DNA of 64,000 nt. Source: Chinchilla lanigera (lineage: Eukaryota > Chordata > Mammalia > Rodentia > Chinchillidae). The position numbers were made by a program, and so were the translations under genes. Shown piece after piece: positions 11,643 through 24,345 of the stretch. The notes under the pieces are model-generated. The model saw nothing but the letters and a program-made list of their open reading frames with translations, was not told the origin of the DNA and did no database searches. How positions within the stretch are numbered: the stretch's first letter is position 1; each line of letters starts with the position of its first letter. Location: the NCBI RefSeq assembly GCF_000276665.1, contig NW_004955487.1:7982307-8046306 (forward strand), written 5' to 3'.

Positions 11643-13376
11643 TAGATTTTGTACAATACTGTGATTTGATACATGCATTCAAAGTACAATGATTAAGTTA
11701 GTGTAAGTAGCGTATCTCACACTGTAAATGTTTACCTTTTCTTTTTGTTGGGAATGTTCTAAGTACACATGTCTAGTTCTTTCTGAAATAAGTAATAAAT
11801 GTTTATAAACTAGAGCTACCCAGTTAAACCCTAGAACACCAGTACTACTACCTACTCTCTGCATAGTAGTTCTCAATAGTTGTTCTCCCTACCATACTTC
11901 TCCTCCCCAGCATATTTTTCTCTTCCATGAAAGCAGCTTCAATAGCTTTTACATATGAAAGAAAACAGCATTAACCCTTCTGTATCTGGTTTACTTCAAT
12001 TGACAGTGTCTTCCAGTTCCATCCAAATTCCTCAAATGACAATATTTCAGCATTTTTATAATATAGTATATATTGCATTGTGTTTTTAGCACACTTCTCA
12101 ATCTGCTCACCTGCTGATGAATACCTCAGCTGATCCCATACTGAGGTTGTGAATAGCATCACAATAAACATAGGAATGTAGGCATCTCTTTGACATACTG
12201 ACTTAATTTTCTTTGGACACATACCCAGTAGTGGGATAGATGGCTCACATGGTTGCTCTCTGTTATTTATCTATTGTTTTGAGAAAACTCCACATTCTTT
12301 TATATTATAGCTGTACTAATTTATACTCCCACTAACACTGTGTGTCTCCCTTTCTCTATTTCTTGGCCAGCATTTGTTATTTACTGTCTTTTTGGTTATT
12401 GTATATGCTATCAGGGTCAGATAATACCTCCCTCATTTCCATGAGGAGCAATGCTATAAGAATTTATTTCATATAACATTTGGCTATGCGTATAACTTGA
12501 TTTTTGAGAAATGCCTATTTAGATCTTTGGCTTATTTTTATATGAGATTTTTTTTTAACTGCACTCTGAGGTCCTTTTTTTATATTCTGTATGTTAATCA
12601 CTGTTGATTGAATTTATTATAAATATTTTCTCCTATTCTGAAAGTTAGTTCTTCATTCTGTGAGTACTTTCTTCACCATGCAAAAGCTTTGTAGTTTAAC
12701 ATGTTCTTGTTTCTTTATCTCTGCTTTTGTTGCTTGTTCTTTAGGAATTCTGGTCAAATTGTTGCCTGTATGTTGTCTTGAAGTATTTCCTTTATGTTTT
12801 CTTCAAGAAGTTCCACAGTTTCAAGCCTGGCATTTTGGTCATTGATGCATTTGAGTCGTTTTTTTTTTAACATAATGTATTCTAATTTCTTTCTTCTGCA
12901 GTGGATATTTATTTCTTCCAGCACCATTTATTGAAGACATTGTGTTTTTGCCAATGTGTACTTTCGGCAACTTTGTGAAAGATTAGTTGGCTGTAGATGT
13001 ACGCTTTGATCCCTAGGTTCTCCATTGTTCTATGTTCATTTTTATGCCAGTGCCACACTGCTGTGGTAAATATACATCTGTGCACTGTTTTGAGGTCAGA
13101 ATTGTAATTTCTCCTTTTACTTGATATCGCTTTGTTTATTCAAGGTCTTTTGCGATTTTGCATGGTTTTAGGATTGTTTTTCCTTTATCTGTGAAAAATG
13201 GTATTGGTGTTTTCATGAGGACTTCATTGAATCTATAAATCAATTCTGGAAGTGTGAACCTTTTAACAGAATTGTTGCTTCTAACTTATAAATGTGAGAT
13301 ATTTTTCCATGTTTCTGTGTTTTATTTATTTCTTTCATCAGTGTTTAGTAACTTTTATTGTAAAAATCATTCACAG
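11643..13376 (-). mobile_element. Antisense L1: 3' UTR and ORF2 C-terminal part
   Basis: Read on the minus strand this is the 3' end of an L1 of L1MA type. Plus-strand landmarks in order are 'ttgatacatgcattcaaag', 'gtcttccagttccatccaaa', 'acacatacccagtagtggga', 'tgcaaaagctttgtag', 'agcaccatttattgaagaca' and 'tcatcagtgtttagtaac'. The order is continuous, so it is a single copy interrupted only by the SINE at 13.4 kb. Multiple stops occur in ORF2. Confidence 0.88.
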
Positions 13377-13590
13377 CTGGGCATGGCAGCAGGTACATGT
13401 AATTTCAGCACTTTGAAAGGCTGAGGAAAACCCACAGAAGTTCCAGCCCAGTCAAGGAAACTTAGCAATTCAGGGAGAACTTATCTCAAAATTAAAACAA
13501 AAGCAAAAACAAAATCAACAAATTAAAAAGAACAGATGTAGCTCAGTGTGAAAATACTGGGTTAAACTTTCACTACAGGAAAAAAATAAG
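13377..13590 (+). mobile_element. B1-ID composite SINE
   Basis: The left half is 7SL-derived (cagctgggcatggcagcag ... tgtaatttcagcac ... ggctgagg). The right half is ID-like (agatgtagctcagtgtgaaa ... gggttaaactttcac) and ends in an A-rich tail. It is inserted into the antisense L1, so it is younger than that L1. It has an ordinary Pol III promoter layout but is heavily mutated. Confidence 0.8.
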
Positions 13591-14520
13591 TCCCTTCCTT
13601 GATAAAAATTAGCCATAGATATTTTTTGTTGTTATTCTGAATGAGATTTCTTGATGTCTTTTTTAGCAATTGTGCTACTGATGTAAAAAAAAGGTATTGC
13701 TTATTTTTTTTATATTGATTTTGTGTCTTACAACCTTACCGTAGTAGTTTATCAGTTCCAATAGTGATACTTTATTTTTGGTATCATTAGAATTTCCTGT
13801 ATGTAATATCATGTCACCTGCAGACATTGACAACAACAGTTCTACTTCCTCCTTTTTTAAACTGGATGCTATACTTTTCTCTTGTTTTATTTCTCTCACC
13901 AGGGTTTCTAGTACTGTACTTAATATATACATGGTGCAAATGGTCATCCTTTTCTTCTCCCACATCTTGAAAAACTACTTCAGCTTTTCCTTATTCAGTA
14001 TTATGCTGCTATGTGTTTGTCATATGCAGTCTTTATTGTGTTGAGGTATGGTCCCTTTATACCTAGTTTATTACATGTTGTTATCATGAAAGGATGTAGA
14101 ATTTTATGAAATGATTATTTCTGCAGCTATTCAGATGATGATATTATTTCTGTGTCTTCATAGGTAGTATGCACCATGTTTATTGTTTTGTGTATGCTGA
14201 ACAAACCTTTTATCTCTGGGATAAACCCCACTTGATCGTAATGAATGATGTTACTAATGTGATACTGAATTCTGTCTACTAGTATTTTGTTGAAGTTGTT
14301 CATCTGGAATACTGGTGTGCACATTTTTGTTTTGTGGTGGCCTTATCCGGCCTTGCTATCAACAGAATAGGATGCATTTTCAAGAGGCCCCTCCTTTTCT
14401 GTTTCTTTAAATACTATGAGAATTGTTGTTAGTTTTTCTCTAAAAGTTTGCAGACTTCCCATCTAACCTATCTGGTGCTGGCGTTTTCTAGGTTGGGAGA
14501 ATATGAATCACTGACATAAA
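13591..14520 (-). pseudogene. Antisense L1 ORF2 (RT domain), continuation
   Basis: L1 sequence resumes after the SINE. A minus-strand frame at 14127-14324 contains '[20 protein letters not shown]' and '[16 protein letters not shown]', the RT thumb/palm region of L1 ORF2. Plus-strand 'tttgttgaagttgttcatct' and 'gttagtttttctctaaaag' are the usual antisense landmarks. Similarity fades after about 14510, so the L1 is 5' truncated there. The total L1 span is about 2.7 kb excluding the SINE. Confidence 0.85.
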
Positions 14521-14619
14521 CTTAAAATTTTAACACACACGTGGTCACATGATTACCTAGATTTTTTTCTCAACTTTTGAGGAAAATATATTTATGATCA
14601 TTTTTATGTACAAAATGTG

Positions 14620-14765
14620 GTACCTTTGTTTTATTTTATTCGTACATGATCATAGTACATAATGCTTACATTCATTGTGGGTAATTGGTACATGTACACA
14701 ACACATCTCGATTGCTTATTTTCCCCTTCTTTTCCACTGTCCCCATTTTTCCCAGCATCATTCAA
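14620..14765 (-). mobile_element. Antisense L1 3' end, second copy
   Basis: 'agtacataatgcttacattc' followed by 'ggtacatgtacacaacacat' and a C/T-rich tract is the reverse complement of the L1 3' end seen at 50230-50350. It abuts the 5' truncated L1 on its left and is a separate short insertion. Confidence 0.65.
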
Positions 14766-15324
14766 TTATTTGTAAGTCTGTATACAGTTAATTATCATAA
14801 ACTCAGATTAACAACCAGACTAATTATACATGTTAAATATGTTTCACATATGGAATACAGTTATGAATAATGTATTTTATATAAAATAATTATGTTAGTA
14901 TGGTTTACTATTATTATTTCATAAATTAATTATTTCCTCTGCTACTCCTGCACCTGTTCCTGAGTCCAGTAGGATTTCCGTTTGCCTGTCACCTGCACAG
15001 TCATGGGACACTGCATGAAACTTAGTTGTTTGTAATTCTGCACCCACTTACCAGTTAGAACCACTGTTGTTACTTGACCTAACATAAGTTTTTCTTATGT
15101 GTAGCTAATTGCTGTAGCTTTACCTTTACGGTGATCATATTGCTTTACCACCTGAATATACTGAGACAGTTTATCCAGGTGAGGTTTGGTTACTGTTGGG
15201 ATCTGGGGCTAGAATGCCGATTCTGTGAAATGAACAAAGCTACCTCAAGAAGAAATCAGCACTAGATTTAGAAAACAATTACAGTCTTGACTGAAATATT
15301 TTGTATCTTCCCTAACTAAAGGTC
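14766..15324. other. No feature recognised
   Basis: AT-rich then mixed sequence without coding signal or a known repeat. Confidence 0.45.
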
Positions 15325-15730
15325 AAAGCATTCACTTAGCAAATGCCTATTTATTCTCTCTTATGGGCCATGCTATGTTTTAAATGCTGAGGATAATACA
15401 GAAAAGCTCGTAAAGGTGACTGAGGCTTGTTTCTATGCCCAGCTATCCTGTAATCTACCCGAGAAGTACGACATGTCATTATATTATTCCCTAATAAGCA
15501 TAACAATAAGGTCACATACTGGATGTTATTTGTGTGCTCGAGAACATAAGAAAAAAGTGCTTTTCTTGGGTAGTAAAGGTTGGAATAAGCTTCATGGCAA
15601 AGTCAGTCTCTGAATTGGGCCTTAACATCTCCTTTAAATGGTGCCAAGTGGGGCCTAAGAGTATAGAAATGCCAAGGGGACAGAAAGACCAAGCAAAGTT
15701 TGTGAGTGTGGCAGTACAGGCATTCACCAA
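15325..15730 (+). repeat. Possible ancient mammalian interspersed repeat
   Basis: It starts 'atgcctatttattctctctt atgggccatgc' and runs through 'atgctgaggataatacag', with 'gccttaacatctcc' and 'aaatgccaaggggaca' later. This order resembles an old repeat with the tgtgccaggcactgt... ggggatacag core that is widespread in mammals. I cannot assign the family. The two overlapping frames at 15512-15739 are not supported as genes. Confidence 0.35.
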
Positions 15731-15844
15731 ATGACTCACTGGTTGATTGATTTAGTAAACACTAAACAAGGGCTGACTGGGGACAAATATTATGCAAGGA
15801 GGCTGTAGGAGAGATGGCTCTTGCTGTGTGATGTGTCATGGGAA

Positions 15845-15994
15845 GAGGGATCTATCAGTCAGTGCTCACTAGAGAAACAGATTTAATATGGGAAATATCT
15901 ATCTATCTATCTATCTATCCAGCTATCTATCTATCTGTCCTTATCTATAGCATAGGTATAGCTATAGTTATAGGTAGATGTAGCTATAGATATA
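15845..15994 (-). mobile_element. MLT2-like LTR, distal part with TATC microsatellite
   Basis: 'cagtcagtgctcactagaga aacag' is the reverse complement of the 3' end of MLT2-type ERVL LTRs. It is followed by a tatc/tata-rich stretch (15898-15990) in the place where these LTRs carry their AT-rich segment. The LTR resumes at about 16396. Confidence 0.65.
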
Positions 15995-16395
15995 GACAAA
16001 TGTTCATTTAATGACCTACATCTTTAAAAAGTATTTGGATTCATGACCCCATGCTTGGATTTATGACCTACCTTTTTTGGTACAGTTCTGTTCATCTTAT
16101 TTATAGAATCTCAATGTCTTTTTTGGTACAGTATACCTTGTTCTCACAGTGCTGTAAATTTTGCTGATTGTTCTGTATCATACAGTACTGTAGTTTTATG
16201 TTCTATTACACATTACAGTGCAGCATGTAAGTTATGCAAATAAATACAAAGCCATCAAGTTGGAGCTTCCTTTGACAATTTCTTTGTTTTGAGCATTGTA
16301 AGGCACATACTTAATACAATTTCCCATTTAGTGACCAACTCATTTACCCACGCAGTCACAGGAACACCACTCGGCTGCAAACAAGCATGCTTGTT
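15995..16395. mobile_element. Sequence inserted in the LTR, possibly a DNA transposon
   Basis: About 400 bases that do not fit the LTR separate its two recognisable parts. They contain repeats of 'ttttttggtacagt' (16072 and 16118 regions), 'acagtactgta' and 'catttaatgacc'/'catttagtgacc' words. This is reminiscent of Tigger-type non-autonomous elements, but I cannot see good inverted ends. The family is not established. Confidence 0.35.
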
Positions 16396-16790
16396 GGTAT
16401 ACAAGTAAGCTCACAGTGACCTGCAGAGTCAGGTGTGGCAGACTGCAAAAGGGCCATTGGCACATTGATGATTCAAAGCATCCAGTTGAAAGTTGAAGGC
16501 ATGGAGCTCACCGTAGAGTCCAGTGTGAGCCCAGAACAGGAAGCCAAAGGGTCTGTGCTGGGAACCAAAGATGACACCCAAGGCAAAGGCGAAGACTGGA
16601 GCTCCTTCAAAGAAACAGTGATGAGGTTTCCTCTTCTTTCTCTTTTTTTCCACTCAGGCTAAAAGCCAATTGGTTGATGCCACTCACACCCTGGTAGATC
16701 TTCCATCATCAAGAAATCCATTCAGCCACACCCAGAGCTATGCTAAGCCAACCCTCTGGGCATTTCTTTAAATTTGACAGTAAAGGATCT
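16396..16790 (-). mobile_element. MLT2-like LTR, proximal part
   Basis: The pieces 'gtaagctcacagtgacctgc', 'aattggttgatgccactcac' and 'catttctttaaatttgacag' match, in order, an antisense MLT2-type LTR: the ctcacgtgatt, attggatgaggcccaccc and caagttgaca regions. Overlapping 75-codon frames on both strands (16429-16662) are LTR sequence. Confidence 0.55.
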
Positions 16791-18418
16791 ATCACAGGAT
16801 ATCCGAGCAATCGTGGCACACCACAACACCTGGAATGATACTTCAATTGCAGAAACTCTGCATGTGTGTGAGATAGCAGTCCATCACCCAGAACATCACT
16901 CATTTAGACAATTGCTCATTCCAACCAAGAAAATAAAGCTAAAATTTGGAAGAGTCAAATTAATTTGTGTTGTTCAAAGTTAGTGTCCCAAGGCCTTTGT
17001 ATTTCACCTCCCACTTTTGCCCATGTTAAGATTGCATTTCATTTGTCCTAAATTCATCTCATTTCCCCTATTTCTCTGAAGCACTTTCAGTTACTCCCCT
17101 TCAGAGCTCTCTGTTCACTCTTTTGTTGGCGGCATCAGGTTCAGCTGCAATCCTGAGTGACAGAGTTGTGAAAAGACCCAATTGGAACCCAGTTAATGAG
17201 GCTTCCATGGGATCCCCACATTGCCAAATGGCTGTTTACTTTCATCCTCTGAGTTAAGAAAGAGACGCTAGGTCAAAGAAGAGTTTAGAATAAAGAAGCA
17301 CTAATTGAGTCAGAAAAACACCTGTGTTCCTCATCCTATATTTATTTATGTACTTTAATCCAGTGTTTAATAGGTGTAAAGTGTTTTAAACATCCTAATT
17401 ATGTGCTATAAGAAAACAAACCTTCAATAAAAACTAAGAATTAACAGGAATGAGAGAAAGGAATAAATGTCAAAGAGCAAAAGAATTGTGTAATTTTGCC
17501 CTGAAGTATTTCTCACATGAAATCTTTATTTATTGTGAGTCTATACTATAGGATAGATATAAATTCATAGGGTGGTATTTATAAACATTTACATACTGAA
17601 GTGGAAAATAATACCCAGTAAGTTGAAAACCCTGGACTGTCATTAAAAAAATCATAAAGGTCATTGCCATGTGCTTTTTTTTTTTCTTTTTTAGTTCCTG
17701 AGAAGCAGCTGGTAGGCTGCATTTGATGTTAGAAAGGCAGTTCCAGTGAGAAGCTACTGGGACCTCAAGATGACAATCATTTAATTGTAATTGTTTTTAA
17801 ATGTGCAGTGACTGTAGGAATCTCTAACAGTGTGACTGTTTAATAGCCATCAGGACTGAGGACCCCTCTGCTCTTTATCCTCATCAGTACTGTGGACACC
17901 AGCTATCTCCTTTTTGTTAGACAGGTCTAGTGATGCTGAATGATGATCTATTTCCAGTGGTGTGAAGGCTGAGATCCCAAACACAGAGTCACATCCTACA
18001 CTTATGACCATGGGACCTTTTGATTTGACTGAAGTGGGAAGATGAAGTGGAAAAGTGTTTAACATTTGATACTCTAAGAGACGAATTCTTGCACTGTTTC
18101 CTTATGCCTTGCCCTCCAGGCTGGTGTGTTGATTAAAACTACAGTGAACTGTTGAAGATGCAACTATTTTCTTGGTACTCATCCAACCAAATCAGTCACA
18201 GCTAGATTAGCTCTAGCTACACGGGTTTCAATGACCCAGCACTAGTATAAATCCCCATTCCTCCAAGCACTTTGGTTCATTTCTGTAACTTCTTCCTACA
18301 TATCTCAATCATGAAATATAAGATGAACCAGGCAGAATTGTTATTCTAGAAATAGACAAAAATAATGCAATGTGTATAGGTATAGAGCATTTTTGTACAG
18401 TCAAAAGCACATGCTAGT
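16791..18418. other. No gene recognised
   Basis: Mixed sequence. A poly-T run lies at 17677-17695. Short frames at 16774-16983 and 17850-18065 have no recognisable domain. Confidence 0.5.
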
Positions 18419-18791
18419 TGTTATGGTTTCAACCTAAGCCCCCTACACACACAGACACACACGCATGCACACACACATGCATGCATGCACACACAAAGGT
18501 TCATGTGTTTGAAAATGATTGGGCCTTGGGGTTGCTCCAAAGAACAGTGTGTTCATCATGGATGAGTTCACAGCACAGTGTAGTCACTAGGCTGTGACTG
18601 GAGGAGGGTACACCTGTCCCTAATTCCTCCCACCTCTCTCCACTCCCTGGCCGCCATGGATGCAGCAGCTCTTGTCTGCCCACTTCCTGCCTTGGAGACA
18701 ACTGACTGAAACCATGAGCCAAAGTAAATGTCTCTCCTTTAGGTTGTGGGCGTTGGTATTCTGTTGTAAGGATAAGAAAGTGACAAAGGCA
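18419..18791 (+). mobile_element. MaLR-type LTR with internal CA repeat
   Basis: It starts 'tgttatggtttcaacctaag', shows the MaLR sequence 'gattgggccttggggttgct' and 'ccgccatggatgcagcagct', and ends 'atgagccaaagtaaatgtct' ... 'ggtattctgttgtaaggata' ... 'aagtgacaaaggca'. A cacaca/catgca microsatellite (18443-18495) is expanded inside. The 110-codon minus-strand frame over it is LTR, not a gene. Confidence 0.8.
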
Positions 18792-21491
18792 CTGCTTAGA
18801 GACAATTCCTTTGGGTTCAGAGAGAAACTGCAAATGTAGTCTTCACTATAAGTGACACCAAAATGCTACATCTCAGGGAAAGGCAATGTCCACAGCAAAC
18901 AAAAATATGTATTTAAGGACAGATACTTATGTATAAAGGCTCCAGTTAATATTATAGATTACATTCACTTTACTGTCAGAGAATTCTTCATAGAGTTGGC
19001 CCAATAGAAGTGACTCTTAACTAAAAAGTGGCTTAAGAAATTATAACATAAAAATTCTGCATGTTAATAATGTGGAACTTAAAAAAAGTAAAGTAAATTA
19101 ATGAAACATGATTGTCTTTTATCAAAGAGGAATAAATTGTAGGAAATTAGTTCAAAAAAAATATTTCATATAGCCCCAAAGATATTGAGAAAAATATAAT
19201 TTATCTAATAAATAAATCAAGGGACAAATAAAGAAAATGTTAAGCAAAGTATGCTGTCAAAGTTTAGGAAACTGTAGACAAGTACAAATATTGAGGTGAA
19301 AGCCACATTAGAAGCAAAGCATTTAAAATAAACCCAACTTTAATCAATCAAAGAGAAAGGACACAAATAGAAGTAAACAATTAGAACAAAATACAGTAAA
19401 GTAGCAAGAAGTAAAATAGTAAAGTACATAGCTCTACATGGATTTAGGGATTAGATGTCTTAGTAACTAATCCACATGTATGAAATTTATAGGTCAAACT
19501 CACATGAACCAGTTACTTCACATTCATGTGTCTTATGATGGGATAAGGCACAACGTGAAAATAAGGTTAGCTATGATGTTATTTATAGGATTGTCATAAT
19601 CATTAACTATGGCAATGAATACCTGGAATTTAATACAGCAACTGACATATGGTCTCAGAAATAGCATTTACTTTATGAAAACAAGAATAAGATAAGAGAG
19701 ATCCATGCCATGGAAATGCAGAACAGAAATACATCAATGACATATTTTCATTCCTTGAAATTAACATTTGTGACACTGTGGAACCAAAAAAGTATATTTT
19801 ACTCAAGAAATTGGATGCAAGACTGTCAAATCCATGCTTCTCCTAAGGAAACTAAAGAATTTCTAGAATAAAAAGGAAAATTTTATGTATTATCAAAAAG
19901 TAACACTTAGGTAAAAATAAATAAATTGATGTATTTTCCATAATGTATTTCAATAAAAGAAAATATTGTGGAATATCACCTCAGTGTTAGCACAGAATAA
20001 AGAGAGCAAAGCCCAGAAATATTAGGACCAGTACTAATGTCTCAAATGTAAGGGCAACAAACAGAAAACTATAAATATTTTTGATGATAAGTCTGTATCT
20101 TGGGGTTTTTCATTGACTTTGCCTACCCTATTTTACTTTTCCAGTCTTTCTATATTTTAATCAATTTTTTGAAAGAGTCCCATATTTCTATCTGGAAAAG
20201 AAAATAACTTTACTTGAACTTGAATTCCAACATACAATTTCCTTGACATCAAATTTTATTAATTATGTGGCCATGAGTAAAACAAATACTCTTGGTTTTT
20301 CTTACCTGCCCTGAGCAATGGTTTGGATGAACCAGTTCTGGAATTGAAATATTTCCATAAACAACCTACTCTGTGAGTGGTAGATTATTCTGCTTAATTA
20401 TTTCAGTTCAAATAGTGGATGATAAAGTGGAGGTTATTTCTTCTCACAAAGAAATCCTATCTGAATAAGACATCTCAGACAACTAACTAGAGAATGCTGT
20501 GTTCTAGAAATATGGCCAAGTTTATCAAAAGCTTTCACTTTATAGATAATATATCACAATTCTCTTTGAAGGCTTTTCCTCCTAGGGAATTTCAGGCTTC
20601 AGAATTCAGCATCCTGAATTTCTCTTTCCATTCACACCAAACATCAAATATGTTCTTGCCAGCTACCCTTACATGGCTAAAAATCTTATCAAAAGAAGTG
20701 AAAATCTGTTTGAGTTGTTTGTATACAGCTTACCCCAAAGACAGAAATCTACATGAGACTCTGGGCTTTCAGATAGAGGCACTTAGGTAACCTTAAATTA
20801 ACAAAATGAATTAGCAAGTAAAGAAGGGGACTTCAACTTATAGATTTTCTTTTGTTTCCTGTTGCTCAATGTATTATAACTAGACCATTAAATTCACAAC
20901 CTAAATTGTCACCCTGATGCTAGACCTCACACCAATCTCAATTTAATAATGTTTGTGACAGAAAATACTGGAAAAGACTCTCCCTTCTTGAGCTAGGTGG
21001 ATGGTTATAGGAGAAGCACAAAGAGAAGCAGTTTGCTATGTGAAAAGCACTATACCCACCCTCTTTATTGGTGGAAGAAGGCCTCTGATGCACATTTTGC
21101 TACCAGCCACTTAGGTTTGTACATGCAGGCTCTCACTGCAGATCAAATCCAAGGAGGCCATACATTTTGCTAAAAAAAAGGGAGGGATGGATTTATCTAC
21201 TTGCCTCAAATCGCAGTCTCACAGTGTATAGATTGAGAGGGTCTTTGAGCAGAAGAAAAGGAGAGGGGCACGGAGTGATTCAGCACAGGCCCCCAGGTTT
21301 ACTTCATGCCTTTCAGACATGTTCAAGCTCATTGCGGGATTAAAAGGAAGCCGTGCCATAGTTCCTGGGCCTGGATATGCACATCCTGTCACTTTGCCTG
21401 GGCTCCGAGGAGAAGGGATGTTGGATGCATGCTCAGCAAGAGGATGTTTGAAGTTGCTCGTCTCCAAAAGAAAAACAAATTAAATTTTTCT
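18792..21491. other. No gene recognised
   Basis: A long A-rich stretch. Parts (19080-20060) have the A-rich plus-strand bias of decayed LINE sequence, but no landmark allows a call. The 98-codon frame at 20494-20790 has no known motif. Confidence 0.5.
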
Positions 21492-21602
21492 AAAGTTGCA
21501 TTTTGGGCCCGGGATGTAGTTCAGTGGCACAAGTGCCTGCCTGGCAAGTGAAAGGCCCTGAGTTTGATTGCCAGTACCAAAAACAAAAAAGTTGCATTTT
21601 GG
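21492..21602 (+). mobile_element. ID-type SINE with perfect target-site duplication
   Basis: The body 21505-21587 carries 'gggatgtagttcagtggcac' (A box) and 'gagtttgattgccag' (B box) with an A/C-rich tail. The word 'aaagttgcattttgg' flanks it at 21492-21506 and 21588-21602. The last two G of the left copy may belong to the SINE. Confidence 0.92.
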
Positions 21603-23524
21603 TTACGATCTGACATTCAGCTTGGGTAATCAATGAGCTAGGCAACCCTCACTACAGATCAGCAAATCAGAGTTCACATTTTCATTATCTGTCCCTATGC
21701 CTGGGTGGGGGAGAGCTACTTTGCTCTTCACTGGCTAAGTGAGATCGGAAACAGCTTAAACTGATTTGCAACCTCCTTGTTTATATATCAGACCCTCAAA
21801 TAAAACGTATATCATAAATTGTATGAGATAATATAGATCATATTTAAGCACAGTTTCTGATTCATGTTAAATGTTCAATGCATTTTATCTGTTACTATTA
21901 AGGTTGCTTTAGGCTGATGTGAAAATTCAATGGGATGGTTGTGATACAGTATTCAGGAAGTGACACTGGGTGAATAAACATCAATCCTTTCATTGCAGGA
22001 ACAGTGCCTACAAATGCACCCGAGTTTGGCATCTAATCATGCATTGACATTTTTCTGGCAAAGCCAGGCATGGTAGCTGGGGCAGTTGGCTTCATATCTG
22101 GTGAGCTCCTGGTCATGAATCTCATACCAGGAATATGAGAAAAGCACGTGCTGTGAGTAGCAGAAGTTCATGCCTCATATGCACATTTCCAGGTATGTTG
22201 TAGACAACTAAGACTAAAGAACAGTCTGACCTGGAGAAATGAACCCAGGAAAAGGAAAAAGAAAAATGTTCACTGTTTTCTTAAGTCAATTGTCAAAATA
22301 CAATGGTATTTTCCACCCTCTTGCTCCAAAACATAATTGAGCATGACAACTCATCCAGCCCTAGCTGGGCGAATACCCCCCTATTAAGTTCCTCTCATAA
22401 TGCCCACATCTGTTAGCTTGTTAGAGACAAAGTTGAACACTGCTTGGAATCAGTGTTGGGGACATGTTTGAATGAGATGCACAGTCCTGCTGGACTGGTT
22501 GCTAATTTATCTTTGCCAATCTTTACAAGTTTTAGCACTGCAAACAAGGACATGGTATCCAAGCTGGCGGCTGGAAACTCCCAGGAAAGTTCTGACGTCC
22601 CAGCTGCTGGTCTGAAGGTTTGGCGAGCTGAAGATGACTGGCATCGAGCCCGATGAGCAGAGCCCAGCTGTGCCTGGTGTCTAGACAGATTGCAGATGGG
22701 GGCACCGGTTGCAGTTGCTGAGATTACAAGACCTCACGCTAGAGGTAAGGAGGGGAAGTGGGGGGAAGAAGGGGAGGGGAGGAGGAGAAAAAGAGGAGGG
22801 GAGGGTAAGGGAGGGAAGCTGAGTCCAGGCAGCACCTGCATAGTGTGAGCAGTGAGGGTTACAGTCTGGCCCCCTGTACTGCATCACAGGAAAAGAGGGA
22901 ATGTGTGGGTTTTTGCAGCATTCAAAATACTTTATTCTAGGGGCTGGGGAGAAGGGAGAAGAAAGGGTTGATTAATGGCCAAAGTGAGAGCTTCTTTGCT
23001 TCATCCATTCTCTCCTCCTCTGCATTTCCACTCCCACCCTTTCCCATTATCCTCCTCTGGTCTCTGAGGAGTAGATTCCTCCTTTGTGATTATGAAGCAT
23101 AATTTCTCTAGCTCAGCATGATGTGCCCATAACCTACAAGCTTAGGAGTCTGAAATAATAGGAAGAAAAAATTAAAATGAGTACATCTTGTAATACAAGT
23201 AAAAACAGTATTCTGACTGATATGCGTGTTTTATACCTTTCTCTTCCAAAAATCATGCTACTTTTAGGTAGGTTGTAAGCAACTAAGGCTGGAGAACGAA
23301 TCATCCGGCCTGGAAAGAAGAACCTGGATCACAGCTGAAAGCCAGGTGTCAGAATGAAATAACATTAAAATTGCTATTAGACAGGCATGTTTGCATTCTA
23401 AACACGGGGGATGAATCTGAACACCTCAGCATTTATTGTGTCCCTACAAAAAGCGTAATGATAAAAAAAAGTAACAGTGTAGGACTGGTGTAAGTTTTAA
23501 GTAAAATATAAATTAAAAAGCATG
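21603..23524. other. No gene recognised; GA-rich tract inside
   Basis: A purine-rich tract of gggga/aggag words lies at about 22745-22815. Around 22440-22740 the sequence is more GC-rich and has a 70-codon frame without known similarity. No splice-bounded or retrocopy structure could be supported. Confidence 0.45.
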
Positions 23525-23878
23525 GTACCCATCATGGACACAGTCTCTGTGCCTCCTAAAAATTCGTGTGTTGACATTTCACCCCTTAATGTGGCATTTG
23601 GAAAAGGAGTCTGTGGATGGTAACTGCATAGTAGGAGAAGAGCCCCCTGCAGGGGGACTGGTAGGCAAATGAGAAGAGGCCGCAAAGCCAGCTTGCTCTC
23701 TCTCCTGGACAAAAGGATACCACACAAAGCCCCCAGCTGGCAACAAGGAATCAGCTCTTCATTAGAATACATGTGCTGGTGTGACCTTGAGCAAGGTCAA
23801 GGGAACTGGAGGGATAAATTTTGGTGGTTTAAGCCACCCAGTGTGTGTTGATTGGTTATAGTACACCAGCCTGTTTAA
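23525..23878 (+). mobile_element. MaLR LTR (MLT1/MST-like)
   Basis: The order 'aaaattcgtgtgttgacatt', 'aatgtggcatttggaaaagg', 'gcaaagccagcttgctctct', 'ggataaattttggtggttta agccacccagtgtg' and 'ggttatagtacaccagcctg' is that of the MST/MLT1 group of MaLR LTRs. The 91-codon minus-strand frame here is an LTR shadow. Confidence 0.8.
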
Positions 23879-24129
23879 AATTTAATATGGGTAAAAATTA
23901 AAATCAAGTCAACTTTCTTTGTACTATAAGAATTTAATTTGAAGTCAGTGTCACTGTTGTTGTTTTGCTGTCAGCCTGTGGAACTGCTAATGAAAGGCTG
24001 TGTTCCAGAAAGGCACTTTCAAGTGTCCACAAGGAGGGAAACTGGAAGGTTGGTAAGGCAGGAGCTTTATCTTTTGCACTTGCCATCACAGTGCTCTACC
24101 CACTGTGCCTTTGAGATACAACCCCAGAA

Positions 24130-24345
24130 GTCACCTTCCTGAGCCTGGTGTACTCCTGCATGCTTGTAATCCCAGCACTCGGGGAAGGCAAGGCAGAAAA
24201 ATTACAGGTTTGAGCCCAGCCTGCACCACTTAACAACTTAGCCAGACCATGTCTCAAAATAAAGAAACAAAGAAGGGCTGGGGATGCAGCTGTATGCAAA
24301 GTCCCTCGGTTCAACCCCCAGTAGAACAACTACAACAACATAAAA
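24130..24345 (+). mobile_element. B1-ID composite SINE
   Basis: The B1 half has 'cttgtaatcccagcactcgg' and 'gtttgagcccagcctgca' and ends 'catgtctcaaaata'. A linker with aaagaaacaaag leads to the ID half, 'gggctggggatgcagctgta' ... 'ggttcaacccccag', with an ACAACA-type tail. The gap 23879-24129 holds no recognised feature. Confidence 0.88.

Noticed and set aside
16435..16662. Hydrophilic 75-codon frame resembling a small protein
   Set aside because: The sequence fits the antisense MLT2-like LTR on both sides.
18501..18833. 110-codon minus-strand frame
   Set aside because: It lies in a MaLR LTR.
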